A stretch of 64,000 bases of DNA from Prostheceraeus crozeri. Taxonomy: Eukaryota; Platyhelminthes; Polycladida; Euryleptidae. This document shows, in pieces, positions 1 to 10,890 of this stretch. The stretch is taken from positions 607,550 through 671,549 of the forward strand of contig CAJQUW010012704.1 in the NCBI GenBank assembly GCA_907163375.1. The letters are read 5' to 3'. Positions within the stretch are counted from its first letter, which is position 1, and each line of letters opens with the position of its first letter. The notes beneath the pieces were generated by a model. That model was not told the DNA's origin. It worked only from the letters and a program-made list of their open reading frames with translations, and made no database searches. The translations under genes were made by a program, and so were the position numbers.

Positions 1-1018
1 CGGTTCCTCCGAGCTATGCTGATGCTTCGCAATGCACCCGTCCCAGACTGCCGATTGTCTCAAGCACAGATTTTGTTTGGCCGCCCACTCAGAGACGCGA
101 TGCCTTCAGTTCAGAATTCATCAACCACCTTTGAAAAACCCTCTCATTCACCCTATGTGGCGCGATGCATGGGAATCAAAGGAAACAGTGTTACGGTCAC
201 GATATGTCAGAACAATCGAGCTACTTGGCGAACACACCCGCTCACTTCCTCCCTTGCAATGCGGTGATCGGGTTTATCTTCAAAACTAGGTTGGCAACCA
301 CCCGAAGAAATTCGATCGCAGCGGCAGTAGTGTGGTTGAGCGCCGACCCTACAATCAATATGTCATAAAAGTGTTAACGCAAAGAAATCGGATGTATCTC
401 AAACAATTCGAGACGCATTCCCTCAACATCCGCGTTCCACAGTCCCCTCCATATGCAAGAAGCGACCAGCCGACTGACCAGTCTCCAAGAAGTCAATCAA
501 TCGACTCCCCAGCACTGGCGGAGGACGAATTGGCTCATACTGAAGAATTGAGCGCACCGCCGCCCCAATCTCAGATGCGCAATCGGCGGGAACCGGTTAT
601 CTCAACTCCCAGTCCCGCGAACGAACACTGGGTTCGGCGATCAATCCGTCCTTGAAAACAAAGACTAATTTATGATTCCGCGTCTGGATCTTACGTACAA
701 CCTCGTTCATACACTTGTGATTTGTGTTTGTTTTAGTCGTACCTTTCTCCTTAAAAAACAGGGAAGGGGATGAACAGATAGTGTATAGTAGTAGAGCTTA
801 TACAACTGTTGCGAACACGTGTAGCTCTAGCCTTCGTCCGCATCATGTGTCTTGCATGCATTTGATAATTGTAATCACGTATACTTTATCGTGCATGAGT
901 ATGACTCTTACTATTCCTTGCGTACGCTGTGCTTTATAGTCATGTTGTTCTTTTCAGGGATTATCATCGTTAACGTTTCAATAAACTAAGCGAGACGACA
1001 AGATAGCTTTTCTTTACA
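1..1018 (+). mobile_element. Ty3/gypsy-type LTR retrotransposon fossil, 3' part
   Basis: The first ~650 bases read as the C-terminal part of a Ty3/gypsy integrase: a stretch like AQILFGRPLRDA is the usual segment after the catalytic core, followed by a GDRVYLQN-type piece and a tail ending near 655. A purine run (gggaagggga, 761-770) then precedes a probable LTR. The copy begins outside the window, is old and has several breaks. Family assignment rests on these integrase C-terminal motifs; the exact clade is not clear. Confidence 0.6.
771..1018 (+). repeat. Probable 3' LTR of the first gypsy fossil
   Basis: Sequence begins TGAACAG directly after the purine tract at 761-770 and ends with CA near 1018, with an AATAAA signal near 980. 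The partner LTR lies outside the window, so the outer boundary is inferred only from the TG...CA rule and the polyadenylation signal. Confidence 0.4.
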
Positions 1019-2339
1019 AATAATAATGAAAATGCGTGTCACGAAAAGTATTAGATCGGCTGTCAATAAAATGCAATCGCTAAAATTAACAGCACTACCA
1101 ACACTTGGAAATCCCTGTAAAATGTATTATGCAAGCAATATACTGAAAACCATTATGTACTTGATTTAGATAAATGTGCTGGTACTTAAATCCCCATTTT
1201 CATTTTAAACTTCACTACACCCGACTCACTAAAGAAATATTAATAATACTTGTAATTTATTGTAACTAATATATTGTAACTAATAATCGTCTAATATAAA
1301 TAATATCGACTAATAATAACGAATTTTGTCAATAACATTGCAGTTAGAATGTACAATCTTGCTGACAGTATTGATGCTGATATGGAAAAGTTTTTTTTAG
1401 ACGATTACATCAGCAGTGTATTCGAACGAGTGCGTGAAGGAGGTTTTCAGCCGTTTAGTGGTGAACGAGTGAAATGAGCTAACGGGATATTCCAGAGACT
1501 ATCACTGAACTGAACTAAGAATTTGTCGTTCATGAACTGAAAAATGAACCGAACTGGTGTTTCCCCAGTTCTTACGATTCCTATATATGTATTGACAGTG
1601 CTTTTTCCTGCATTTACAACTCTTCATATATGATGGTGTAGCACTTGAATGTATAGATAGTATACTGTAGATCAGTAGGCGCTTATTTCTTCCATCTTGG
1701 AAACCCCAATAGCTAATTAGAAATCAGATAAAAAAACAAACCGTCCTTCACGAGTGCTTTCATACCATCTCTGATGGTAATCGTGAGGCAATTGAATTTC
1801 AGCAAGCATACGCATAAAACGGTCACTGAGTGAAAACTACTTACAATCAATGTCATTGAAGTTAAAACTATTGAACAATAAGATGCAAAGGTCTAGAAGA
1901 CTGGGCAAACCGACAGACTGCTTAGGAATGGAATAAGTATCAAGAATAAATAAGAAAACAGTTTTCTTGTAAAATTCAAAAGATGGAATCAAGACACCAA
2001 CTCACAAAAACATTTTAATGCACTACCGCTCTCACCTTCCTTTTTCAATGAAAATGTCGTGTACCACCAACGAGAGAAATCGCATAAGTGAACATCATTC
2101 CAATCCAGCCATCAACGAAAGACGTCCGAAAGATTTTGACGAAATATTGAAAAAAATATGGATGCTCCAACGATCCTATATAGAAGTCCAAACTCAATAA
2201 GCAGAAAAAGAAGCATGACCCAAAATCATTCCATCATCTAAAATTACCATTTGTCAATAATGAAATAAAAGGAATATTCCGAACAAAAGGCACGAATGTT
2301 CGCAGTTGTCACGGATCCCAATACTTGAGAGACTAATTA
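1019..2339. other. No gene seen; AT-rich flank
   Basis: AT-rich sequence with short open frames only. I see no domain, RNA gene or terminal repeats here. Confidence 0.6.
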
Positions 2340-3274
2340 AAAAAGAGCAAACTCTAATGCAAAATGAATACGTTAGGGTCTCTTGACATAAAAGTCCGCA
2401 GGATGGCAGCGTTGTTGACCTTCTTGACAAAAAGGATGGTATGCCGCGAGCATTTGATATCCTTCGAGATGTGGATTCTAAGATCTTTCATGCACTCAGA
2501 CCGCTGGATTGTGTCTCCTTCCATGTTGTAGTGAGAGCCAGCCGGGATTGGGAGATCCAATTGAGATAAGTGAACATTTCTCTGTATTCAAATGCAGTCG
2601 CCATTCCTTTAACCAGATGGCCACCGTGTTAAGATCAGATTGCAGTAGATGGGCAGATTTTCCAAAAACGAGCTTAATTTCAATGTACATTTTGATATCA
2701 TCGGCATATTTAAGCATGGCAGAATTCATTACTGTGTCATCGATATCATTATAATGAAGGCGACAAAAAGATCTGATCCGATAACTGACCCTTCAGGGAC
2801 GCCAGAACTCAAAGCATAAGGTGATGAGTGCACCCCGTCAACAACGACACTCTCCGGTTTATCACTTGGGAAGATCTTGAAAAAAGAGAGAGGGATTACC
2901 TATTATAGGCAAAGAAGACACTTATAAATGAGTCCAATATGAGGAGCAGAGTTAAAGGTTTTCTCAATGTCTACGTAAATTACATCAGCCCACTCACCGC
3001 GACCAACAAAGGAAGTGATATCTTCTAGAAACTCGAAAAGTTGATATGGATGATGAGCATGAAGCCATGTCTATCCCAGAAATCCCAAAAATAATCACGA
3101 ACAATACACTCCATTAGTTTGGAAGCGGTACAGGTCAGGCTAATGAGATAATAATTCTGTGCAACCTTACGACTGCCTTTTTTATACATTGGGGTTGCGA
3201 GTGGATGGTTCCAGATTTGAGGAATATTCCATGAAGTAAAAAATGTGTTGAAGAGATGTACAAATTATTGCTTA
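2340..3274 (-). mobile_element. LINE (APE-type), 3' part: reverse transcriptase remnant
   Basis: On the minus strand this reads as a degraded non-LTR reverse transcriptase. From 5' to 3' there is a block like PQIWNHPLATPMYKKGSR (near 3200), a GVPEGSVIGSDLF block (near 2790-2850; the family consensus is GVPQGSVLGP), the catalytic KYADDIKMY (near 2690) and a thumb segment (EWRLHLNTEKC, then LRIHISKDIKCSRH). Many stops and frame changes show it is dead. It continues upstream at 6061-6850: the endonuclease end and linker lie on the far side of the foldback element at 3424-6060, so both pieces look like one LINE split by later insertions. Placement in the CR1/jockey group is by motif style only. 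Confidence 0.75.
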
Positions 3275-3423
3275 TTGCTGCCTTGCCTTGAGAAAGGGTC
3301 TGGACCCGAAACGTCGGGTGTGTACATATTTTTTATTCATAATTATTTAGTGGCATTAAAATTACTCGGGAGAGAAAACTGATATTTTTCACATCATTGA
3401 TTCATTATGGTCCTGCCGCCTTC
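3275..3423 (+). repeat. Short insertion with a Penelope-style hairpin and GAAACGTC motif
   Basis: Between the LINE RT remnant and the foldback element is ~150 bp that does not read as LINE. It contains a perfect GGGTC-TG-GACCC hairpin followed directly by GAAACGTCGGG (about 3297-3320). This resembles the conserved motif in terminal regions of Penelope-like elements, some of which hold hammerhead ribozymes. The CUGANGA box of a true hammerhead is not intact, so I do not call a ribozyme. Confidence 0.35.
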
Positions 3424-4433
3424 TAGTCCGGCCGCCAGAGCGTAGTTCTGCAGGGAACGCGGCCGAAATACAGACAAGTCTATACCGATAATAGTGTTTC
3501 TCACCAACCCAAAAGTGCGCGTCTGCCGAATTCTATCGAGTTCCCATGGTCACCACAGTCCCCGAAACATCAAAAGTGCCAAATTTGCAGTATAATGGGC
3601 CGAATATCAAGCCTAGTAAAAATGAAAATAATTTTATCAATTACCTTTAATATAACCTCGACAGACGCTTTGAGAGTGGACAATCCATAGACAGACACTT
3701 CATTTTCCGATGAAAAGTGACCAATGTGCAGGATATGCAGCCGACGAAAAAAGTACACACAACTGAATGTATATAAAGTACTGAACATCATGCGCTTATT
3801 GACAGACATTTTCAATGGGGATTACCGTCAGACAGACACTCTAAAGTCTCGACAAAATTCCGTACACAAATGATGAAATCCAGCTGTTTCAGAATTGTTT
3901 TTTTGTCTTGACAACGACCTTGCAAATTAAGAGTTTAAACAAACATATCATAATGTTCTCAATTCAGCATTATCATCAAAATCAGTAAATACACTTCACT
4001 AACAAATTAACCATGTATTTATTGGCTGTGCCATATGCCAAAGATTATAACTAATTGGTACAGATTGAATTATTGATGCAGTCGATTGCCCTTGACGAAC
4101 GATAACAAACACAATGTATGATAGAGCTAAAAACCTGCCTGCGTGTGTTCATCATGAAGAAACTCTATCTATCTATCTCTAATATTTAATGATATCGCCT
4201 CTTCGAATCTTCCCAAAGATTTCTGTGTATTGACTTCCTCCTAATTTTCTCCATATGCTAGCTAATGTTGCATGCATGCATCATCCTTGCAAATGCACTA
4301 GACACCAAATCTGCATGTACTCTATAAATTCAATATATATCAGAGACTTTTCACTTTTGACGACCTTCACTAGGAGAATATTATTTACTACAATATGACT
4401 AAGTAGACTTAATGATGCTACACGAACGTGAAT
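3424..4433 (+). repeat. Left inverted arm of the foldback element
   Basis: Pairs with 5047-6060. Matching continues inward to the segment gaacgtgaat near 4424-4433, where it ends in a few mismatches. The outermost ~30 bases are GC-rich (GGCCGCCAGAGCG), unlike the AT-rich body, a common feature of transposase-binding ends. Confidence 0.85.
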
Positions 4434-5046
4434 CTGCAATGTTCATTTCTGAAATATTTTCCGTGGAGGCATTTCAGCTTCCTAGAATAGCTAAGCCTTT
4501 TAATTGAAAGCATTATCACCAAAACTTATCCTTAGATATTTTTAAGTGTATTTTGAATGTGAAGAACATTTTTGAACATGAAACAGCTGCACAATTCCTA
4601 CTATTTTTGCAGTAAGAAAATTGATCATTTTTATGAGAAAAAAATATTTGTTTGAATGCTGTTTGAGGTCATTTCTATCTTTGTATTTAAAATTTGTCAT
4701 ATGTCAGGTATAGCACGTGGTTTGCATAGATGAAAAAGATTTGCAACGATTTCTTTCAATTAAACTTCGAGAAATTGTACTTGTATTTCGCAAGGTTACC
4801 AAGCACACGTGTTGCAGTGGGAAAATATCACTGAGTGTTCCTTCATTTCTCAATCATTTTTGCTGAACGTTAGGTCAGTAAGTAGTTCAATAAATTTATT
4901 TGGCGAGTAAGAAATTCTCAGTGGAACATCTTTTTTTCTGACAAGTAGGATAGGAAATAGTTTTGTAAATTTTTTTCGCGCATTTAGACACATACATCTC
5001 TAAGTGGGAGGGACCACGGTTTGCATCTTACTTCTTTAAAAGCTTT

Positions 5047-6060
5047 ATTCACGTTCATGTAGAATCATTAAGTCTACTTAGTCATATTGTAGTAAATAAT
5101 ATTCTCCTAGTGAAGGTCGTCAAAAGTGAAAAGTCTCTGATATATATTGAATTTATAGAGTACATGCAGATTTGGTGTCTAGTGCATTTGCAAGGATGAT
5201 GCATGCATGCAACATTAGCTAGCATATGGAGAAAATTAGGAGGAAGTCAATACACAGAAATCTTTGAGAAGATTCGAAGAGGCGATATCATTAAATATTA
5301 GAGATAGATAGATAGAGTTTCTTCATGATGAACACACGCAGGCAGGTTTTTAGCTCTATCATACATTGTGTTTGTTATCGTTCGTCAAGGGCAATCGACT
5401 GCATCAATAATTCAATCTGTACCAATTAGTTATAATCTTTGGCATATGGCACAGCCAATAAATACATGGTTAATTTGTTAGTGAAGTGTATTTACTGATT
5501 TTGATGATAATGCTGAATTGAGAACATTATGATATGTTTGTTTAAACTCTTAATTTGCAAGGTCGTTGTCAAGACAAAAAAACAAATCTGAAACAGCTGG
5601 ATTTCATCATTTGTGTACGGAATTTTGTCGAGACTTTAGAGTGTCTGTCTGACGGTAATCCCTATTGAAAATGTCTGTCAATAAGCGCATGATGTTCAGT
5701 ACTTTATATACATTCAGTTGTGTGTACTTTTTTCGTCGGCTGCATATCCTGCACATTGGTCACTTTTCATCGGAAAATGAAGTGTCTGTCTATGGATTGT
5801 CCACTCTCAAAGCGTCTGTCGAGGTTATATTAAAGGTAATTGATAAAATTATTTTCATTTTTACTAGGCTTGATATTCGGCCCATTATACTGCAAATTTG
5901 GCACTTTTGAGTGATGTTTCGGGGACTGTGGTGACCATGGGAACTCGATAGAATTCGGCAGACGCGCACTTTTGGGTTGGTGAGAAACACTATTATCGGT
6001 ATAGACTTGTCTGTATTTCGGCCGCGTTCCCTGCAGAACTACGCTCTGGCGGCCGGACTA
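5047..6060 (-). repeat. Right inverted arm of the foldback element
   Basis: Reverse complement of 3424-4433, with one 4-bp difference near 5910 and scattered substitutions. The high arm identity over 1 kb points to a recent insertion or to arm homogenisation. Confidence 0.85.
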
Positions 6061-6850
6061 TTCAGCCATCTCTTATGAAGAGATGTATTGAATGACATCT
6101 GGTCAGGGAACAGAGAAGTTCTTTTTACGAGTTAAGTATGAGAGTTTTGTCATGATGGAAAATAACTAATGAGAGGCAATGGTGAGTGCTTGATTTTAAT
6201 AGGGGAGAGTTTCAGTTGTGAAGGTAGATTGGTAAAAGTCGCCCAAGATTTGTGACATGCATTTGGAATCGCATATTATTTGGTTTGTAAAAGGGTCAAT
6301 GAGAGGACCAATGGCACTTGGAGACTTTCGCTTGGAATAAACATAATTCCAGAAACGTTTGAGATTACCGCTACCTGCTAAAGGTGTCTCAAACCTGCGC
6401 ACTGCTCTACGAATGGCTTGCTTAAGCACATTGGAAAAATGACTACGTGATTTACGAGCATCCTCGGTTCGAGTCTCTAATTAGATGTGCTCAGTTCTTC
6501 TGCATTGAATTTTAATAGTACGAATATCGCCGGTTTTCCATGGTGGTCTATCAGTGTGACGAAACCCTTTAAGCGGGACAGTTGATACCAATGGTTCTCT
6601 AATGGCTGAATGAAACGATGCCCACATTTGTTCTACATCATTATGAGAGAAACAAAGTTACCAATCAAACACAGTTATCAGTTGAGTGCAGGACGGAGCG
6701 ATGCAAATTCCAGTTAGCATGTTTATAAACAAATGTGGGTGATGATATTTGTCTGAAATTTTTGTCACCTGTAAGCGAAAGCTCTGCCAAAATCATTTTC
6801 TGATCACAGGAGGCCAAAGGCTCAATAATATCGATGTGGGTAACAATGTC
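6061..6850 (-). mobile_element. LINE (APE-type), 5' part: endonuclease end and linker
   Basis: Minus-strand translation gives the end of an AP-endonuclease domain (CDQKMILAELSL near 6790), then the linker segments DVEQMWASFHSAIREP (near 6600), DRPPWKTGDIRTIKIQCRR (near 6520) and RFWNYVYSKRKSPSAIGP (near 6340), the classic stretch between endonuclease and RT. Stops interrupt it. It is the upstream half of the LINE whose RT lies at 2340-3274; the segment in between (around the RT N-terminal blocks) is missing or was lost when the foldback element and the 150-bp insertion arrived. Confidence 0.75.
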
Positions 6851-8380
6851 AAGAGATCATAAGGAGGCAACAGTGTCAAGAAATAATAAGGAGGTAGCAA
6901 TGTCATATCTGTGATAAGGTGTTACATCTTCCAAAAATTCTTCCTCTTCCATACATTTCCTAACTAACTTCTGATATTTCTATGCAAACTTTTTCTATGT
7001 ACCATCTTTTGAACCATCGATATTTCTACTTTTATTTCATATTTTAAAGTTTAACAATTTTAAATTTAGTATTTATATTTGTTAAAAGATAGATGTTGCT
7101 TATCAAAACCTGAAGATAATTTTGGTCACAAGGATGAAATATACCGCATGTCGTAAGAAAAAAATAATTTGTTTCAGACCTACCACCACACAATTGGCTT
7201 TCCCAAAATTTATGTTTTTCTTATACGTAGAGCCACGGCATATTTTCACGATATACAGTGAGTTCGCGATCTTCTGGCGGATTGTCATCAGCTACTATTT
7301 AGACAAAATTTGAAGGTTTTTAAATTCCGAGGATCATGATCCGCATTCCGCTGATTAATTGTCTTTCAATCTTGTCAAAGGGTGGTCAATGTGACCTCCA
7401 TGATATTGCATGCAAAGCTCGGTAACAACGCATGTCGTGGAGAAAACACCGTAAGACCATAAAATGAATTCAGAAAATGAAATATAAATTTTGTAAGATC
7501 ATAAAATGAATTCAGGTGGCAGCAAAGTTTTCATCACATCAGGAATATTGTTCAGAGATGGTGCAGTTTATTTCTAGACAACCTCTTTGACAAATTGGCG
7601 CAATTGTTGTGTATTCATTAGTTCAGAAATAAGTTTCGTATATTAATCGAAAGATAATGGCTATAACTTTAAAACATCTTGCTCCCTTTCAACTTCATCA
7701 ATAGATTTAGCAAAGAGCAGTCTCAAAGTTCAATATCAATGTACCGATACCTTTAATATTGGATTAATATTGAGAATGGATTCGATCATTGAATGCTGCA
7801 ATAATCTCTATCCTCTTGCCATCCGAAATATTCCACTTGATTACTTGCTCGTTTTCGAAGAGCAACAGTCTCCGTGACAGGTTTCCGTAAGTCTCTTTTT
7901 CCAGTAAAGCAATGCTCTTCCTGTAGACTCTCTGTTAAACTTCTCACTTAACATGTATCTGGCCTTCCCATGATAACTTGTTCCAACTATAGGGATGGTC
8001 CGCTCTGATGATCAATTTCTCACATTTTCTCACATGACATAAAAACGAATTCCTCACATGCGGAAAATCCCTGCAACTAAAGCAACCCCTCATTTGCTAA
8101 GTCACGATACTCCATGATGGGACTTCATTATATATAGTTGATTAAGTTTGGCAAACGTATAGCATAACAATAAATTCGCTTCATTGCCTCATCATTGATT
8201 TCTGCATATCCAACAAAATAAAATCCAGTCTTATCCAATGAAAACGCATCTTATTCTTCAGGTGTACGTAGCTACTATGACTAAGAAGTCTGAAGATTGA
8301 ATAACTTATATAATACGGAATAGTGATCGCCATAATAGTACTGATGAAAATCCGCAAGAGGATCGCGAACACCCTGTATA
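6851..8380. other. No gene seen; short local repeats
   Basis: AT-rich. A ~33-bp unit (caatgtcaagagatcataag type) is repeated about three times near 6846-6905, and a ~22-bp unit (gtaagaYcataaaatgaatt) twice near 7450-7515. Otherwise nothing recognisable. Confidence 0.5.
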
Positions 8381-9630
8381 ACAATAATAATAATAATAAT
8401 AACTTTATTGGCACACATCTGCGGTGCGCGCAGTACAGAGGCATGAAACAATTACAAACAATGCAGAGTTCATGATACAAAAGAGACAATGAATGAATAA
8501 AGCATGATAACCAGCATGGAGAGAGGAAATTATGAACATGTAGAGCAGTACTTGATGAAAGAGTCGGAGAAGCGGACAGTACGGCATCTGGGTTTTTTAG
8601 GGTGGAAGAATTCCTGTGAGTTGGGGACCTTTCGTCGAAAAATTGACGCAAAGGGTGGTTTATAGTTGTCATAACACTGTGGAATAGGCGGGTTCCAGAC
8701 CTTTGGTTGGTGCGTGCCAATGTAGTAGTAGTTATTGAGTCTGGTCCATGGGAAGTACCGAAAATTATTCTAGAGGCTCGTCTCTCTACTTTGACAAGGA
8801 ACTTGTAACCTTTTTGGGACATATTGCAGCAGCACGGATGGCAGTAGGTGAGAAGGGATTGGATAGTTTGTCGGTAGACTCTCCATAAAATCTGAGCGTT
8901 ACAACCTGCTCTTTTCATGTTTCTGAGGACAAAAATGCGTTTAGAGGCTTTCTTGAAGATCTCCTTGCAGTGAATATCCCAGCGAAGATCCTTTGCGAAA
9001 TGGACACCGAGGATTTTCATAGAGGTCACGCTTGGAATGACAGTTCCTGCAACGTCCGCAATTTCTTCGAGTCGAATACCAGTTCTGGTGGCGATGTCCA
9101 TCACTACGGATTTGGAAGTGTTTAGAGGAAGCCCCGCTCTAGCCGACCACTTGCAAATGTGTTTGAATTCGCGTTGGAGGTTGTCTTCGTGTGCATCTCG
9201 CATAAAGTGGAGTACAGTTACGTCGTCAGCGTATTTAACATAACGAGTGTTAGAACACACAGGACGTAGCGATGCGATGACAGCACAGAGGAGGTACGGT
9301 CCGAGCACGCTTCCCTGAGGAACTCCGCTGGGTGCGGAGAACCATTCGGAGGTGGCGTTGTTGTGCACGACACGCTGGAGTCGGTTGGATAAGAAGTCAG
9401 TTATCCAAGAAACAGCCTCAAAAGGTAGCTTTAAGTCGATGATGGTGGATAGGATGGTATTATGGGGCAGTTTGTCGAAGGCCTTGGCAAAATCAATGGA
9501 GAGGACACGCACGGCACCGGATGACTGATCGAGATGACGGAGAATGCTCTTGTATGTAACGGTAGTGGCACATGTTGACCCCGAGCCAGGTTGGGGTAGG
9601 TAGGCGAACTGAGTATCGTAATAATGCACA
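8381..9630 (-). mobile_element. LINE reverse transcriptase, 5'-truncated, with TTA-repeat tail
   Basis: A long minus-strand frame encodes most of a non-LTR RT: QFAYLPQPGSGST (fingers), VLSIDFAKAFDKLPH (block with the first catalytic Asp), GVPQGSVLGPYLL, KYADDVTVLHF (catalytic YADD), GLPLNTSKS, then the thumb ILGVHFAKDLRWDIH and a C-terminal segment. The 3' end is marked by an AATAAA-like signal and a (TTA)n tail (about 8383-8402 on this strand). The open frame runs through the tail into flanking DNA as far as 8181, so the last ~70 codons are read-through, not element protein. The start near 9630 is a 5' truncation; no endonuclease is attached. The RT core is uninterrupted, so this copy is younger than the neighbouring LINE pieces. 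CR1/Rex-like by style, clade unproven. Confidence 0.85.
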
Positions 9631-9760
9631 TGTGTGACTTTTGTAGGACTCTAGCCTGAGGTCCTACAAGGTTGGAATTCGGATTGAACAACGCTCCGAA
9701 GGCAATGACTGAAAATTGTCGAAAATGTTCTCGAGTGTGATGAAGATAATAAGGCAGCAC

Positions 9761-10054
9761 CTACAAGCTATGTACATTGATGAAATCTAAGTAAACAAAT
9801 CCGTGGGAAGTGTCGAGATGGTCGTGTATCAACTGAAGGAGTTTGGTTTGGTCGCAAAACCTGTTGAGCGGTTGGGGACTTAATGTGTGACGGTAATGGG
9901 GATGAAGTTGATAAGAATCTATGATGGACTCGAGACAGCCAATTGCCGGAAGTAACGAACAAAGTGATGACGAGACGGCATGTGCATAAAATTTTAGGAA
10001 AATGGTCAGGACCCGGTTTGTAGTTGGTTGAGGGTCACATGAGCATTTCTTCAA
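9761..10054 (-). mobile_element. LINE RT fragment (N-terminal blocks)
   Basis: Minus-strand frames contain LLPAIGCLESIIDS, then TKLLQLIHDHLDTSHGFVYLDF, which match the early RT blocks (LLP.IGK.LE; the ...VYLDFSKAFD block). The catalytic region is not attached. It belongs to a different LINE copy from the one at 8381-9630, because that element has its own version of these blocks. At least one frame change is present. Confidence 0.45.
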
Positions 10055-10890
10055 TTTGAATGCTTATTACCGCCGTATTGACATTTTACGTGAGCTAAGA
10101 TTACAAGAAAATTTGAAGGTTGACGTGGAGTTCGTGAGGTCAAAGGAAAATTCATGCAAAAAACATGACGTGTCCCCAAATCTTGGTTGTATTCGAAGGA
10201 TGTCAACCCAATCACGAATGCCTGTTCTGCGGGAATAACCAATCCAATGATGAATACATTTTGGACAATCAACGTCATCTCAACTTGGGAATACACATTG
10301 GCTAAATTGAAACATGGTGAAGTCATAACAAGAAAGAGTAGCTGTAGTTCTATCTAAATGCGATGAGTGTTCGAGAATTGGCCCATCTGTAAATCCTCAT
10401 TATCGACAGAGGTTTTTGTCTTCGAATGATTTGTGGAAGAAGTTGTCCACTAATAAGACTAATGTTCGGAACAGACTGTATTTAAGTCATAGATAAGGGC
10501 TCAAGATTTCATAATTGGAAACAACTGGCACATGGATCATCCAATGAAACCTGTGCGCATTTTAATGAAATTTTTATGGAATTAGGACCTCCCGTGGTGA
10601 TTCTTTTTGATAATTGATCAGTGTACAGAAGTGCTAACTTTAAAAACTTGATGATTGAATGGGGACATCTTTCATGTGCGATGTGTCCCCTCAAAAACTG
10701 CAACGAGAATTTTGATAAAGTGAGGTTTCTCTTCTGACGAAGATGATGACCAGTCTCACTTAAACCTACAATCCAAAAGCTACTGCAGGCAGTGTGACTA
10801 ACATGCTTAATCATCCAGTGCATACTCCTCGGAGAAGTGGACGTGCAAAACACAGACCAAACTACATGTCAGACTTTCTGGTTCATTAAA
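10050..10890 (+). mobile_element. Decayed Ty3/gypsy-like pol fossil
   Basis: Plus-strand frames show an RNase H-like end (LRLQENLKVDVEFVRSKENS), a stretch resembling an integrase core and a terminal tail (TPRRSGRAKHRP near 10820) of the kind seen at the end of many gypsy-type polyproteins. The copy is old, with many breaks, and no LTRs could be located. The call rests on the order of these three weak matches. Confidence 0.4.

Larger units (their letters stand above)
3424..6060. mobile_element. Foldback DNA element with ~1 kb inverted arms, TA target sites
   Basis: Left arm 3424-4433 and right arm about 5047-6060 are near-perfect reverse complements (~1.0 kb each), separated by a ~0.6 kb spacer. 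The ends read TAGTCCGGCCGCCAGAGCG and its complement, so the element is bounded by TA, the target site of Tc1/mariner-like and some other DNA transposons. The arms differ by a few substitutions and one 4-bp indel. An identical 81-codon open frame appears in each arm, merely because the arms are copies; it matches nothing I know. No transposase is visible, so this is a non-autonomous element. It sits inside a minus-strand LINE, so it is younger than that LINE. Confidence 0.85.

Noticed and set aside
3297-3325. An intact hammerhead ribozyme
   Set aside because: The hairpin and GAAAC part fit, but the CUGANGA box is altered, so catalysis is not supported.
3570-5910. An 81-codon open frame present once on each strand (3570-3815 minus, 5665-5910 plus)
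   Set aside because: The two are the same sequence in the two inverted arms of the foldback element. Identity follows from the arms, not from coding selection, and no domain is visible.
7966-8110. A possible small MITE with CTCACAT words between gggatggtc and aaaatccctg
   Set aside because: The end sequences do not form a convincing inverted repeat, and no target duplication is visible.
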